This document shows positions 20,896 to 28,916 of a stretch of DNA of 40,178 bases, in pieces. The notes below the pieces were generated by a model, which saw nothing but the letters and a program-made list of their open reading frames with translations, was not told the DNA's origin and did not search any database. Origin of the DNA: Streptosporangium subroseum (GTDB lineage Bacteria > Actinomycetota > Actinomycetes > Streptosporangiales > Streptosporangiaceae); the NCBI RefSeq assembly GCF_900188345.1, contig NZ_FZOD01000080.1, positions 1-40,178 of the forward strand. The letters run 5' to 3'. Within the stretch, counting starts at the first letter, position 1. Each line of letters begins with the position of its first letter. A program made the translations under genes and the position numbers.

Positions 20896-22920
20896 ATGGC
20901 CTCGTCACCCTCTTCGGAGCGGTCTCCCGCACGGCGTGAGCGGAAGAAGGCGGAGACGCGGCGGGCCATCGCCCACGCCGCGCGACGCCTGTTCGCCGAG
21001 CGCGGTTTCGAGGTCGTGACGGTGGCCGAGATCGCGGCGCTGGCCGACGTCTCCTCCAAGACCGTCTTCAACCACTTCCCGGCCAAGGAACAGCTCCACT
21101 TCGAGCACGACCCGCTCATGTGGAGGACCCCGGCGCAGGTCGTCCGGGAGCGAGCGGCGGGGGAGCCGGTCATGGACGCGGTCCGCCGCGTCCTGTCCCG
21201 CGCCCCGGCTCCTTCGGGCAAGGGGCCGGACGCGGGTGCCGTTCCTCCGGGCGGAGGAACGGACGCGGGCGCCGGTCCCTCGGAGGAGGGGCCGGGAGCG
21301 GCTCCGCCTGCGGCGACGCGGGACGCGGGCCCGTTCTCCACGGAGGCGAGAACGGGTGCCGGCATGGCCGCCTCGGAGGTGTTCGACGCCGAGGCGGTCG
21401 CCGTCCACGCGCGGATCTATCGCGACAGCCCCGCGCTGCGGGCCTACGCGCGCGAGATGTTCGCCGGGCACGAGCGTGCGCTGCGCGAGGTGATCGAGGC
21501 CGAGGACGGGCCCGAGCCGGGCATCATGGCGGCCATCCTCCTGGCGCCCGTCCGTGAGGTGTGGGAGGCGACCCTGCTCCGGATCGCCGAGGGCGCGGCT
21601 TTCGACGAGGCCGCCGAACAGGGGCGGCAGGATCTCGACGCGGCGTTCGACCTGCTGGCGCGGGGGCTGCCGGGCTCCTCGCGCGCGGGTCTCGCGACTT
21701 CCGGGGACCTCGCGACGCCGGGAGAGCTCGGAACTCCTGGGGACCTGACGACCGGGGAAGACCTCGCGGCTCCTGGAGATCTCGCGACGCCGGGAGGCCT
21801 CGCGCCCCGGGAAGACCTCCCCGACCGGGGAGATCTTCCCGGTCGGGGAGGCCTCACGGGTCCGGGGGAGGGCGACGGCGGCGCGGAGCCGGTGCCCGCG
21901 CGGCCGCGGGGGCCGGCTCGGGGCGACCGCCCGAGCATCACGAGGGTCGCGCAGCTCGCGGGGGTGAGCGCGACGACGGTGTCGCACGCGCTGAACGGGC
22001 GGCGGCCGGTGGCCGACGACACACGAAGACGCGTGCTGGAGGCGATCGAGCGGCTCGGCTACCGGCCCAACGCCCTCGCCCGCGGTCTCCGTACGAGCAG
22101 GAGCCAGACGATCGGGCTGGTCATCCCGGACATCACCAACCCCTTCTACCCGGCGCTGGCGCGCGGGCTCCAGGACGTGCTCGGACCGGCGGGCTACGAC
22201 CAGATCATCAGCAACACCGACGGCGAGCGGCGGCTGGAGCGCGCCGCGATAGAGCAGATGATCGCCCGTCAGGTGGACGGCCTGGCCTTCGCGGTGTTCC
22301 ACACCCATCCGGAGGACCTGCTGCCCGCCATCGAGGCGGGCATCTCGGTGGTGCGGCTCGGCGGACGCCTGGTCCAGGACGGCGTCGACGTGGTGCACAG
22401 CGACGACGAGGGAGGCTCCGCCGAGGCGACGCGCTACCTGCTGGAGCGCGGCTACCGCAGGGTCGGTTTCGTCTGCGGTCCGCACGCCGAGGGCCCCGCG
22501 GCCGAGCGTGTGGCGGGCTACCGCTCCGCGCTGAGGGCCGCCGGAATGGCCGTCGATCCGAGTCTTGTGGCGCACACGCACTTCAGCCGGGCGGGCGGGG
22601 CCTCGGGCACCGCGCGCCTGCTCGACCTGCCCGAACCTCCGGACGCGGTGCTGTGCGCCAACGACATCATGGCCATCGGCGCCCTCGACACGGCCGACGA
22701 GCGAGGGCTGCGCGTTCCCGCGGACCTGGCGGTCATGGGGTTCGACGACATAGAGGCGGCGACCCTGGTCTCGCCCCGGCTGACCACCATGGCCAACCCG
22801 GCGCGGGAGATCGGCCAGGCCTGCGCCCGGCGCCTGCTCGAACGACTGTCCGGCGTGGCCGCGGCGTCATCCGGCGAGGTGGTCATTCCGGCCCGGCTGG
22901 TCCGCCGCCAGTCGGCCTGA
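20896..22920 (+). CDS. TetR-LacI double-domain fusion transcription regulator
   Basis: One uninterrupted frame of 674 codons. Residues about 15-70 are a TetR DNA-binding domain (TVAEIAALADVSSKTVFNHF) followed by a TetR-type helical region to about 258, which itself contains a Gly/Pro/Ala insertion (about 98-156). Residues about 258-345 are a repeat-built linker of GDLATPGE-like units. A complete LacI-family protein then begins at residue 346: helix-turn-helix ITRVAQLAGVSATTVSHALN, hinge helix RPNALARGLRT, and a periplasmic-binding-type sensor with IGLVIPDITNPFY, VCGPHAEG, AVLCANDIMAIGAL and MGFDDIEAA. Both halves look complete. The sensor should bind a sugar or sugar acid and control the flanking dehydratase and transporter genes (inference). 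It could also be two old genes merged by loss of the stop between them. Confidence 0.85.
   Translation: MASSPSSERSPARRERKKAETRRAIAHAARRLFAERGFEVVTVAEIAALADVSSKTVFNHFPAKEQLHFEHDPLMWRTPAQVVRERAAGEPVMDAVRRVLSRAPAPSGKGPDAGAVPPGGGTDAGAGPSEEGPGAAPPAATRDAGPFSTEARTGAGMAASEVFDAEAVAVHARIYRDSPALRAYAREMFAGHERALREVIEAEDGPEPGIMAAILLAPVREVWEATLLRIAEGAAFDEAAEQGRQDLDAAFDLLARGLPGSSRAGLATSGDLATPGELGTPGDLTTGEDLAAPGDLATPGGLAPREDLPDRGDLPGRGGLTGPGEGDGGAEPVPARPRGPARGDRPSITRVAQLAGVSATTVSHALNGRRPVADDTRRRVLEAIERLGYRPNALARGLRTSRSQTIGLVIPDITNPFYPALARGLQDVLGPAGYDQIISNTDGERRLERAAIEQMIARQVDGLAFAVFHTHPEDLLPAIEAGISVVRLGGRLVQDGVDVVHSDDEGGSAEATRYLLERGYRRVGFVCGPHAEGPAAERVAGYRSALRAAGMAVDPSLVAHTHFSRAGGASGTARLLDLPEPPDAVLCANDIMAIGALDTADERGLRVPADLAVMGFDDIEAATLVSPRLTTMANPAREIGQACARRLLERLSGVAAASSGEVVIPARLVRRQSA
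21690..21870 (+). repeat. In-frame repeat coding the TetR-LacI linker
   Basis: Degenerate units of about 18-27 bases built on GGGGACCTCGCGACGCCGGG and variants run through the junction. Translation gives GDLATPGE, GDLTTGED, GDLATPGG, GDLPGRGG and so on, all in frame. Both domain borders are outside the array. Confidence 0.8.
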
Positions 22921-23065
22921 GCGACCATCAGGCCCGGCCGCGGGGACGGTCGTTCCCGGCACGTCCGGCCGGCCTGAGGGACCGTCCGGCAGGGCCGGGG
23001 AGCCGTACGGTGAGATGGCCGCCTCACCGCGGCCGGTCCGCGGTCGATCAGCCTGAGCGGCTCAC
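22913..23065 (+). repeat. Degenerate repeats spanning the fusion-regulator stop codon
   Basis: The last codons and stop (CGGCCTGAGCGACC at 22913) recur in changed form at 22970 (CGGCCTGAGGGACC) and 23049 (CAGCCTGAGCGG), with GCCCGGCC-type sequence between. The inverted pair GGACGGTC (22944-22951) and GACCGTCC (22980-22987) may act as terminator. Confidence 0.6.
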
Positions 23066-23095
23066 CTCCATGCCCGATTCCGCTGACCTTGTCCC

Positions 23096-23148
23096 TTGAC
23101 ACTCGCTGGGTTACGTGTAGATTTCGGAACCAGTCTTAACGATTTGCA
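23096..23148 (+). promoter_or_regulatory. Sigma-70-type promoter with LacI-like operator for the MalEFG-type operon
   Basis: TTGACA (23096-23101), 16 bases, TAGATT (23118-23123). Just downstream, AGTCTTAACGATTTGCAT (about 23132-23148) has the central CG flanked by A/T half sites typical of LacI-family operators. The LacI half of the upstream regulator is the obvious candidate to bind it. Confidence 0.6.
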
Positions 23149-23262
23149 TGCAGCGCCACCTTGTGATCTGGATCCCGCCCGCGGCACGGCGAGAGCCTGG
23201 ATTCACGTTCAGTGAACCCTCACCCCCAAGGAACCCTCATCCCCTAAGGAAGGAGGATCCCG

Positions 23263-23352
23263 ATGACAACTGGTGCAAAACGTCGCAACTCTACGATCAT
23301 CGCGATTCCGCTGCCCGCCATCATGACGACGATCCGGGAAGGCGCGAGATGA
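23263..23352 (+). CDS. 29-residue leader ORF coupled to the binding-protein gene
   Basis: AAGGAAGGAGGATCCCG before ATG 23263 is the best ribosome site in this part of the window. The frame codes 29 residues (MTTGAKRRNSTIIAIPLPAI, then MTTIREGAR) and stops with a TGA that overlaps the ATG of the lipoprotein gene at 23349. The binding-protein gene has no equally good site of its own. Translation of the leader therefore probably drives or gates translation of the transporter. A direct repeat, GAACCCTCACCCCCAAG and GAACCCTCATCCCCTAAG, lies just upstream (23213-23248). Confidence 0.5.
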   Translation: MTTGAKRRNSTIIAIPLPAIMTTIREGAR

Positions 23353-24743
23353 CGGCGGCACGGAAACGGACACGGATCCTGGCCGTCGCGGTGACGCTCG
23401 CGGTGGGGCTCACCGCTGCCGCCTGCGGCGGGTCCGGCGATGAAAAAGCCGGCACACCGGCGGCAGGCCAGACACTGAAGATGTGGACCTTCAAGCGGTC
23501 CCACGCCGACGCGCTGAACAAGGCGGCCGCGCAGTTCAAGAGCGAGACGGGCATCGCCGTCACCATCGAGGCGGTCACCCCCGACGACGTGTTCGTCAGC
23601 AAGGTGCAGGGCGCCGCGCAGACGAACGGCCTGCCGGACGTGCTGGAGCTGCACGCGGGCGGCGAGGACCTCGAGATGGGCGCGTCGGGACTGCTGAGCG
23701 ACCTCTCGGCGGACGTGAACGACGCCTGGAAGCAGCGACTGCTGCCCACCACCCGCGAGACCGGGGTGATGACGCAGCAGCGGATCGACATCGTGGCCAA
23801 TGACTCGCCGTTCAAGCAGGTCAAGCCGGGCACGAGGTTCAGCGTGCCGTTCACCGCGGGCGCCTTCGGCATCGTCTACGCCAACAAGGAGAAACTGAAG
23901 GCGGCGGGGCTGAGCGCAGACACGCCCCCGAAGACGTGGGAGGAGTTCCTCGACGCTCTGAAGGCCACCACGGCCAAGGACCCGCAGCAGGGTGGTCTCT
24001 CCCTCGGCCTGAAGACGTCCCAGACCGGGTTCAACTGGGTCTACCAGCCGATGGCCCACTCCTACCTGGGCAAGGAGAAGTTCCAGGCGCTGTTCGCCAA
24101 GGGTGCCGCGCAGGGCTTCGGCTCTCCCGACGGCGTCAAGTCGCTGGAGCTGTACAGCAGGCTCACGCCGTACTGGATGCCGGGGACGACGACGCTCGGC
24201 ATCGACGAGGCCGACATCGCCTTCGCCCAGGGCAAGTCGGCGTTCGACGTCGGCGGCACCTTCACCCTGGCCTTCCTCGCGCAGAACGGGCTGAGCCCGG
24301 ACAAGGTGCTCACCTTCCCGATCCCGCCGCCGGCCGAGGGGCAGAACAAGGAGATCTCGATGTCTCCGCTGGCGCTGACCTCGCTCGGCATCACGTCGAC
24401 CACCAAGAACAGGGAGGCCGCGCTCAAGTGGCTGGACTGGGTGACCTCGCCCAAGGGCGCGGGGGTCGTGGCCAAGTCCTCGCTCGACCTGCCGGCGACC
24501 GATCTGGGCGCCGAGGCCGAGTCGCTGCTCGGCGCCGATCTGGCCGCCCTGCAGAAATACTTCACCGGTGCGCCGGAGAGCGCCTACGACGCCGCTGACG
24601 TCACCTTCTTCCCCTCCGATTACGACCAGGTCAAGCCGGGCGACGTGATGGTGAGACTGACCCCGCTGAAGGAGGCCACCCCGGAGCAGACCGGCACCGA
24701 GATGGACAAGGTCATGGGCGCCATGTGGAAGTCCACGCAGTGA
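23349..24743 (+). CDS. Sugar ABC transporter substrate-binding lipoprotein (MalE-like, family 1)
   Basis: 464 residues from ATG 23349. A lipoprotein signal (RTRILAVAVTLAVGLTAAAC) anchors it to the outer face of the membrane. The mature part has the family-1 solute-binding pattern: LKMWTFKRSHAD, PDVLELHAGGEDLEMGASG, SVPFTAGAFGIVYANKEKL, TWEEFLDAL, AFAQGKSAFDVGG and NREAALKWLDWVTSPKGA. It delivers an oligo- or monosaccharide to the two permeases that follow with GTGA and ATGA overlaps. No ATPase gene is present, so a shared MsiK-type ATPase encoded elsewhere is likely, as known in actinomycetes. Its start sits within the stop of the 29-codon leader. Confidence 0.9.
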   Translation: MTAARKRTRILAVAVTLAVGLTAAACGGSGDEKAGTPAAGQTLKMWTFKRSHADALNKAAAQFKSETGIAVTIEAVTPDDVFVSKVQGAAQTNGLPDVLELHAGGEDLEMGASGLLSDLSADVNDAWKQRLLPTTRETGVMTQQRIDIVANDSPFKQVKPGTRFSVPFTAGAFGIVYANKEKLKAAGLSADTPPKTWEEFLDALKATTAKDPQQGGLSLGLKTSQTGFNWVYQPMAHSYLGKEKFQALFAKGAAQGFGSPDGVKSLELYSRLTPYWMPGTTTLGIDEADIAFAQGKSAFDVGGTFTLAFLAQNGLSPDKVLTFPIPPPAEGQNKEISMSPLALTSLGITSTTKNREAALKWLDWVTSPKGAGVVAKSSLDLPATDLGAEAESLLGADLAALQKYFTGAPESAYDAADVTFFPSDYDQVKPGDVMVRLTPLKEATPEQTGTEMDKVMGAMWKSTQ

Positions 24744-25708
24744 CCACGCTCACTGTGAAGGACCGCGCGGGGCGGCTCCGGGAGGAGCCGCCCCGTGGCG
24801 GGCGCCCCAGGGGGCGGTGGAAGGAGATCCTGACCGGATGGGCGTTTGTCCTCCCGGCGGTGGCGCTCTTCCTGGTGATGGGGCTCTACACGATCGGCAG
24901 CGGCTTCGCGCTGAGCTTCGCCAAGTGGAACGGCTTCACCCCCGAATGGCTCTGGGTCGGGATCCAGAACTACAAGGACCTGCTCTACGCGGATCCGTCG
25001 CTCGCCCCCGAGATGCGCCGGGCCGCGTGGAACACCCTGCAGGTCATGATCGCTGTTCCGGCGCTCACCGTGGCGATCGCCCTGCCGCTCGCGGTCACGC
25101 TCAACTCCATCAGGCGGCTGCGCTCCCTGCTGCGCTCGGTGTACTTCCTGCCCTACGTCACCAGCGGGATCGCCGTCTACTACGCCTGGCGCTACGTGCT
25201 GGAGCCCGAGGGCTCGGTCAACCTGCTGCTGCGGGCGCTCGGGCTCGGCAGCCTCTCCCAGCCGCAGGGTTTCCTGGGCAACCCGAGCACCGCGCTGCCC
25301 ACGCTGATCCTGATCCTGGTCTGGTCGAGCGTCCCCGTCGCCACCCTGCTCTACCTGAGCGGGCTGCAGGCCATCGACCCGAACATGATCGAGGCCGCGC
25401 AGATCGACGGAGCCGCTCCCCGGCACGTGCTGCGCCGCATCATCTGGCCGCTGCTGCGGCCCATCACCGCGGCCATCGTGCTGCTCGGCGTGCGCGACGC
25501 GCTGCACGGCTTCCAGATCTTCCTGATCATGACGGGGGGCGGTCCCGGCGGGCACACCGACGTGCTCGGGCTGATGACCTACCGGCTCTCCTTCTTCAAG
25601 GGCCTCGCGCAGACGCTGGGAGTGGCCAGCGCGCTGGGCTGGCTGCTCTTCGCCGCGGCCCTGCTGCTCACGCTGGTGAACGCGCGCATGCTGAGGAGAA
25701 TTCGATGA
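24740..25708 (+). CDS. Sugar ABC transporter permease (MalF-like)
   Basis: 322 residues from GTG 24740, which overlaps the preceding stop; ATG 24725 would add five residues. After an Arg/Gly/Pro-rich cytosolic start come six hydrophobic segments (first: GWAFVLPAVALFLVMGLYTI). The EAA loop that docks the ATPase is MIEAAQIDGAAPRHVLRRIIWPLL. It forms the membrane channel with the following permease for the binding protein at 23349. Its family is CUT1-type MalF. Confidence 0.9.
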   Translation: MTTLTVKDRAGRLREEPPRGGRPRGRWKEILTGWAFVLPAVALFLVMGLYTIGSGFALSFAKWNGFTPEWLWVGIQNYKDLLYADPSLAPEMRRAAWNTLQVMIAVPALTVAIALPLAVTLNSIRRLRSLLRSVYFLPYVTSGIAVYYAWRYVLEPEGSVNLLLRALGLGSLSQPQGFLGNPSTALPTLILILVWSSVPVATLLYLSGLQAIDPNMIEAAQIDGAAPRHVLRRIIWPLLRPITAAIVLLGVRDALHGFQIFLIMTGGGPGGHTDVLGLMTYRLSFFKGLAQTLGVASALGWLLFAAALLLTLVNARMLRRIR

Positions 25709-26529
25709 GCAGGTCCCGTGCGGCCAGGATCGCCGCGTACGTGGCGCTGGCCGTCTACGCGGCGATCAGCGTGTATCCGTTCCTGTGGATGGTGTCGGGA
25801 GCCTTCAAAAGCCGCACCGAGATCCTCCAGGGCGGCCATCTCATCCCGCAGCACCCCACGCTGGACACGCTGGTGGACACCTGGAGCCGGCTGAACTTCG
25901 TCCAGTACTTCGGCAACAGCCTCATCGTCACCGGCTCGACCGTCATCGGCGTCCTGGTCGTCTACAGCCTGGCCTCCTACGCCTTCGCCGTGCTGAACTT
26001 CCCCGGGCGCAAGGTGCTGTTCTGGTTCTTCGTGTCGCTGCTGTTCGTCCCCGGCATCACCGTGCTGCTGCCCGTGGTGATCCTGGAGAAGGAACTGGGC
26101 GTGCTCGGCACGCACCTCGGACTGGTGCTGCCGTTCATCAACGGCACCGCCCCGCTGACCGTCCTGCTGCTGACCAACAGCTACAGCTCGATCCCCCGGG
26201 AGATGCGCGAGGCGGCCCGCGCCGACGGCGCCGGTGAGCCGCGCATCTTCTGGTCGATCTACCTGCCGCTGGCCAGGCCCGCGCACATCACGATCGCCGT
26301 GCTGACCGCGGTGCCGACGTGGAACGAGTATGTCCTGACCCGCGTGTCGATCAGTGACGCGTCCCTCTACACGCTGCCGCTCGGGCTGGAGTCCCTGATC
26401 TCGAGTGAGGTCCCGCGCTACAACGAGGTGATGGCCGCGTCGCTGATCCTCGTGCTCCCGGTCATCGCGCTCTTCCTCTTCCTGCAGCGTTATTTTGTCA
26501 ACGGGCTCGTCGGCGCGATCAAGGGCTGA
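25705..26529 (+). CDS. Sugar ABC transporter permease (MalG-like)
   Basis: 274 residues from ATG 25705 (ATGA overlap), with GAGGAGAATTCG upstream. Six membrane segments, starting with IAAYVALAVYAAISVYPFLW, and the signature VSGAFKSRTEI after the first. The EAA loop reads MREAARADGAGEPRIFWSIY. It ends in the usual FLQRYFVNGLVGAIKG. The last 11 bases overlap the 3' end of the convergent ROK gene. Confidence 0.9.
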   Translation: MSRSRAARIAAYVALAVYAAISVYPFLWMVSGAFKSRTEILQGGHLIPQHPTLDTLVDTWSRLNFVQYFGNSLIVTGSTVIGVLVVYSLASYAFAVLNFPGRKVLFWFFVSLLFVPGITVLLPVVILEKELGVLGTHLGLVLPFINGTAPLTVLLLTNSYSSIPREMREAARADGAGEPRIFWSIYLPLARPAHITIAVLTAVPTWNEYVLTRVSISDASLYTLPLGLESLISSEVPRYNEVMAASLILVLPVIALFLFLQRYFVNGLVGAIKG

Positions 26530-27856
26530 TCAGGTCCGGGTCGATCAGGGGCCGGTCGGGCCCGGGTGAGGAGTGCGCGGGCCTGACGCTCGGCGCCGAG
26601 CCGATCGCGAGGGGGTCGTCGATGAGCTGGTTGATCACGACGTTCGCGGCGCCCAGGGACGCGGCGCCGAAACCGAGGTCGGAGGCGACGAAGCGGCACC
26701 GGGCGGCGGGGCCGGCGACGACCAGGTGCTCCAGCTCCGCCTGGGCGAAGGGGAGGAGCCACTGGGCCAGCGTGGCGAAGTAACCGCCGACGACGATGAC
26801 CCGCGGGTTGAAGAGGTTGACCAGGATGGAGCCGCCGAGTCCGAGCCACCGGCCGACCTCCGCCACGGCCGCGATCATCAGCGGATCGCCCTCGGCCAGC
26901 CCGCAGGCGATCTCCGCTACCCGCTCCTCGGGACCGAGCACCGGTACGGCGCCCAGTCCGTACGCCTGGTCGGGCGTCGCCATGCGCACCAGCGCCGCGA
27001 GCCCGACCTTGGTCTCCCAGCAGCCGTTGCGCCCGCAGCCGCACCGGTGACCACCCGGATCGACCGGGAGATGCCCGACCTCGCCGGAGAAGCCGTCGGC
27101 GCCGCGCAGCAGGCGGCCGTCGACGATGATGCCGCCGCCGACGCCGACCTCGCCGGTCAGGTAGACCATGTCGGGGGTCCCCGCGGCGACGCCCGCGGTG
27201 TATTCGGCCAGCGCGGCGAGATTGGCGTCGTTGTCCACCGTCACCGGCACGCCCAGGTTGCCGAGCGCGATGGACAGCCACGAGGCGAGGGGCACGTCGT
27301 GCCAGCCGAGGTTCGGCGCGAGCGCGACCACACCGTGGCCGACGTCCACCAGCCCGGGCACGCCCACCCCGATGCCGGCGGGGCGGGTCCCGGCCAGGAC
27401 GAGCTCGTCGATGGCGGTGCGGGCCACCCGGCCGAGCTCGCGCAGCGACTGGTTGGGGCCGCTGCCCATCGCGTCGAAGCCCACACGACGCTCCACCAGG
27501 ACGCGCCCGCCGAGATCGGTGCCGTGGACGGCGACATAGTCCACGTTGATCTCCAGGCCGAGGACCCCGATGTGGGAGCCGTCCAGCGCCACCGCCCGCC
27601 GGGGACGGCCGACCGCCCCCGCGTGCTCGATGCCGACCTCGCGCACCAGCCTCCGGTCGAGAAGCTCGGCCATCAGGTTGGAGACGGTGGCACGGTGCAG
27701 GCCCGTCGCCTCCGCGATGTCGGCGCGGGAGCTGGAGCCGTGGTTGCGCAGATGCCGCAGTACCAGGGAGAGATTCGCCCGTCGCAGCGAGGAATGGCCC
27801 GCCGGTTGGACACCGCCCCTCGTCAGACGGGTGAAATTTTCCTCCCCCTGCGTCAC
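26519..27856 (-). CDS. ROK family transcription regulator
   Basis: 445 residues from GTG 27856. N-terminal winged helix (SSRADIAEATGLHRATVSNL), then a sugar-kinase-like ROK fold: GLEINVDYVAVHGTDLGG, GVGVPGLVDVGHGVV, DNDANLAALAEY, GVGGGIIVDGRLLRGADGF and the zinc motif GHxxVDxxGxxCxCGxxGCxE. ROK regulators sense a sugar or phosphosugar and repress transport genes, so the neighbouring transporter is the likely target. The final 20 or so residues (Pro/Asp-rich, ending PLIDPDLISP) come from a small repeat built on GATCAGG that also covers the stop of the convergent permease gene. Downstream in-frame GTG starts are possible. Confidence 0.9.
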   Translation of the reverse strand: MTQGEENFTRLTRGGVQPAGHSSLRRANLSLVLRHLRNHGSSSRADIAEATGLHRATVSNLMAELLDRRLVREVGIEHAGAVGRPRRAVALDGSHIGVLGLEINVDYVAVHGTDLGGRVLVERRVGFDAMGSGPNQSLRELGRVARTAIDELVLAGTRPAGIGVGVPGLVDVGHGVVALAPNLGWHDVPLASWLSIALGNLGVPVTVDNDANLAALAEYTAGVAAGTPDMVYLTGEVGVGGGIIVDGRLLRGADGFSGEVGHLPVDPGGHRCGCGRNGCWETKVGLAALVRMATPDQAYGLGAVPVLGPEERVAEIACGLAEGDPLMIAAVAEVGRWLGLGGSILVNLFNPRVIVVGGYFATLAQWLLPFAQAELEHLVVAGPAARCRFVASDLGFGAASLGAANVVINQLIDDPLAIGSAPSVRPAHSSPGPDRPLIDPDLISP

Positions 27857-28125
27857 GCGGTCACCGGCCTTTATTTATTTTGAAGAGCAACTAATCGATT
27901 TTCTAACATGGGCGGACCGTTCCACACAACCTGAGGCGATAACGACTTCGCACCTGTCACCTGGGGTTCGGTTATTTGTCCAGGTAGATATTACCGGATC
28001 GCGCCCGAATATTTCGGCCAATCTCTGAAACATTCAGAGCATATCTTCGGGGCCCTTCCGTATGCCGTGTTCTGAGCCCTTCGACCGTGCGGGGAAAGGC
28101 CATGGCCCGGCGGTGGTCCCGCCGG
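27857..28125. other. A+T-rich divergent regulatory gap between ROK and DinB genes
   Basis: Bases 27870-28060 are much richer in A and T than the surroundings (TTTATTTATTTTGAAGAG, AACTAATCGATTTTCTAAC), as expected for promoters and operator sites of the ROK gene. No gene is seen. Confidence 0.5.
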
Positions 28126-28140
28126 TAGACTCACCATCCA
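28126..28140 (+). promoter_or_regulatory. -10 box of a leaderless promoter
   Basis: TAGACT (28126-28131) lies eight bases before ATG 28140 with no ribosome site between, the layout of leaderless actinomycete mRNAs whose first base is the start codon. Confidence 0.6.
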
Positions 28141-28679
28141 TGATCGACTTTGACGAGGAGGGTCGTCCGGAGCCTCCCCTCGCGGGCGACGAGATCGCCA
28201 CCCTGCTGGGCTTCCTGGACTACCAGCGCGCCACCCTGGCGTGGAAGTGCGCGGGACTGGACGCGGCCGGCCTGAGGGCGACCGTCGCGGCCTCGTCGAT
28301 GACCCTCGGCGGGATGCTCAAGCACCTGGCCTACGTCGAGAACGACTGGTGTTCTCGGTGGTTGCACGGGCAAGACCGGCTGCCCCCGTGGGACACGGTG
28401 GACTGGAGAACCGACCCCGACTGGGACTGGAACTCGGCCGCCGAGGACACCCCCGAGCAGCTCCATGCGCTCTGGCAGGACGCCGTGGCCCGCTCCCGCT
28501 CCCTGGTCGCGGAGGCACTGGCGGACGGCGGCCTGGAGCGGCCGGCCCGGCGCACCTGGCCCGACGGCCGGGCACCCAGCCTGCGATGGATCCTGTTCCA
28601 CCTGATCGAGGAGTACGCGCGGCACAACGGCCACGCCGACCTCCTCCGGGAGTCGGTGGACGGGCTCACCGGGGAGTAG
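28140..28679 (+). CDS. DinB/DUF664 family protein
   Basis: 179 residues from ATG 28140, chosen because of the adjacent -10 box; an upstream frame from 28062 is open but unlike protein. Four-helix DinB-like metalloprotein: LGGMLKHLAYVENDW carries the first His, and WILFHLIEEYARHNGHADLLRE carries the His/Glu/His set. Members of this family bind a divalent metal; several act as thiol-dependent S-transferases (mycothiol or bacillithiol), others are uncharacterised. No operon partner is present, and a strong hairpin follows. Cytosolic. Confidence 0.85.
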   Translation: MIDFDEEGRPEPPLAGDEIATLLGFLDYQRATLAWKCAGLDAAGLRATVAASSMTLGGMLKHLAYVENDWCSRWLHGQDRLPPWDTVDWRTDPDWDWNSAAEDTPEQLHALWQDAVARSRSLVAEALADGGLERPARRTWPDGRAPSLRWILFHLIEEYARHNGHADLLRESVDGLTGE

Positions 28680-28841
28680 CCGCCGGGCGGACGGCCCATT
28701 CCATCCGCGCCACCGCCCCCCGGGCGCGCAGCCGCACGCCACGCGCTCGAACACCGGCGATGATGAGCCGCCGGTGCCTTGTGAGTTCCCTCGCGGTCTT
28801 GCGGTAGCGGGGGAGGGCGCGGGACGAATCGCGAGTTCGCC

Positions 28842-28877
28842 GGATCCCTCCCCGGGGCTGAAGCCGGGGAGGGATCC
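28842..28877. terminator. 14-base-pair hairpin between convergent genes
   Basis: GGATCCCTCCCCGG (28842-28855) and CCGGGGAGGGATCC (28864-28877) flank an eight-base loop. It lies between the DinB gene and the convergent discoidin gene, so it can end transcripts from both sides. Confidence 0.75.
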
Positions 28878-28916
28878 AGACGATCACTCGGTGTGTGGTC
28901 CGCGTCGGCGACCGGC

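Noticed and set aside
23148..23348. An upstream start for the MalE-type protein, adding 67 residues
   Set aside because: It would bury the lipoprotein signal and cross the promoter-near leader; the 29-codon leader with a strong ribosome site explains this stretch better.
28842..28877. End hairpin of an IS200/IS605-type element or its guide RNA
   Set aside because: The stem resembles such ends, but no TnpA or TnpB sequence is near, and its place between convergent genes is explained by a terminator.
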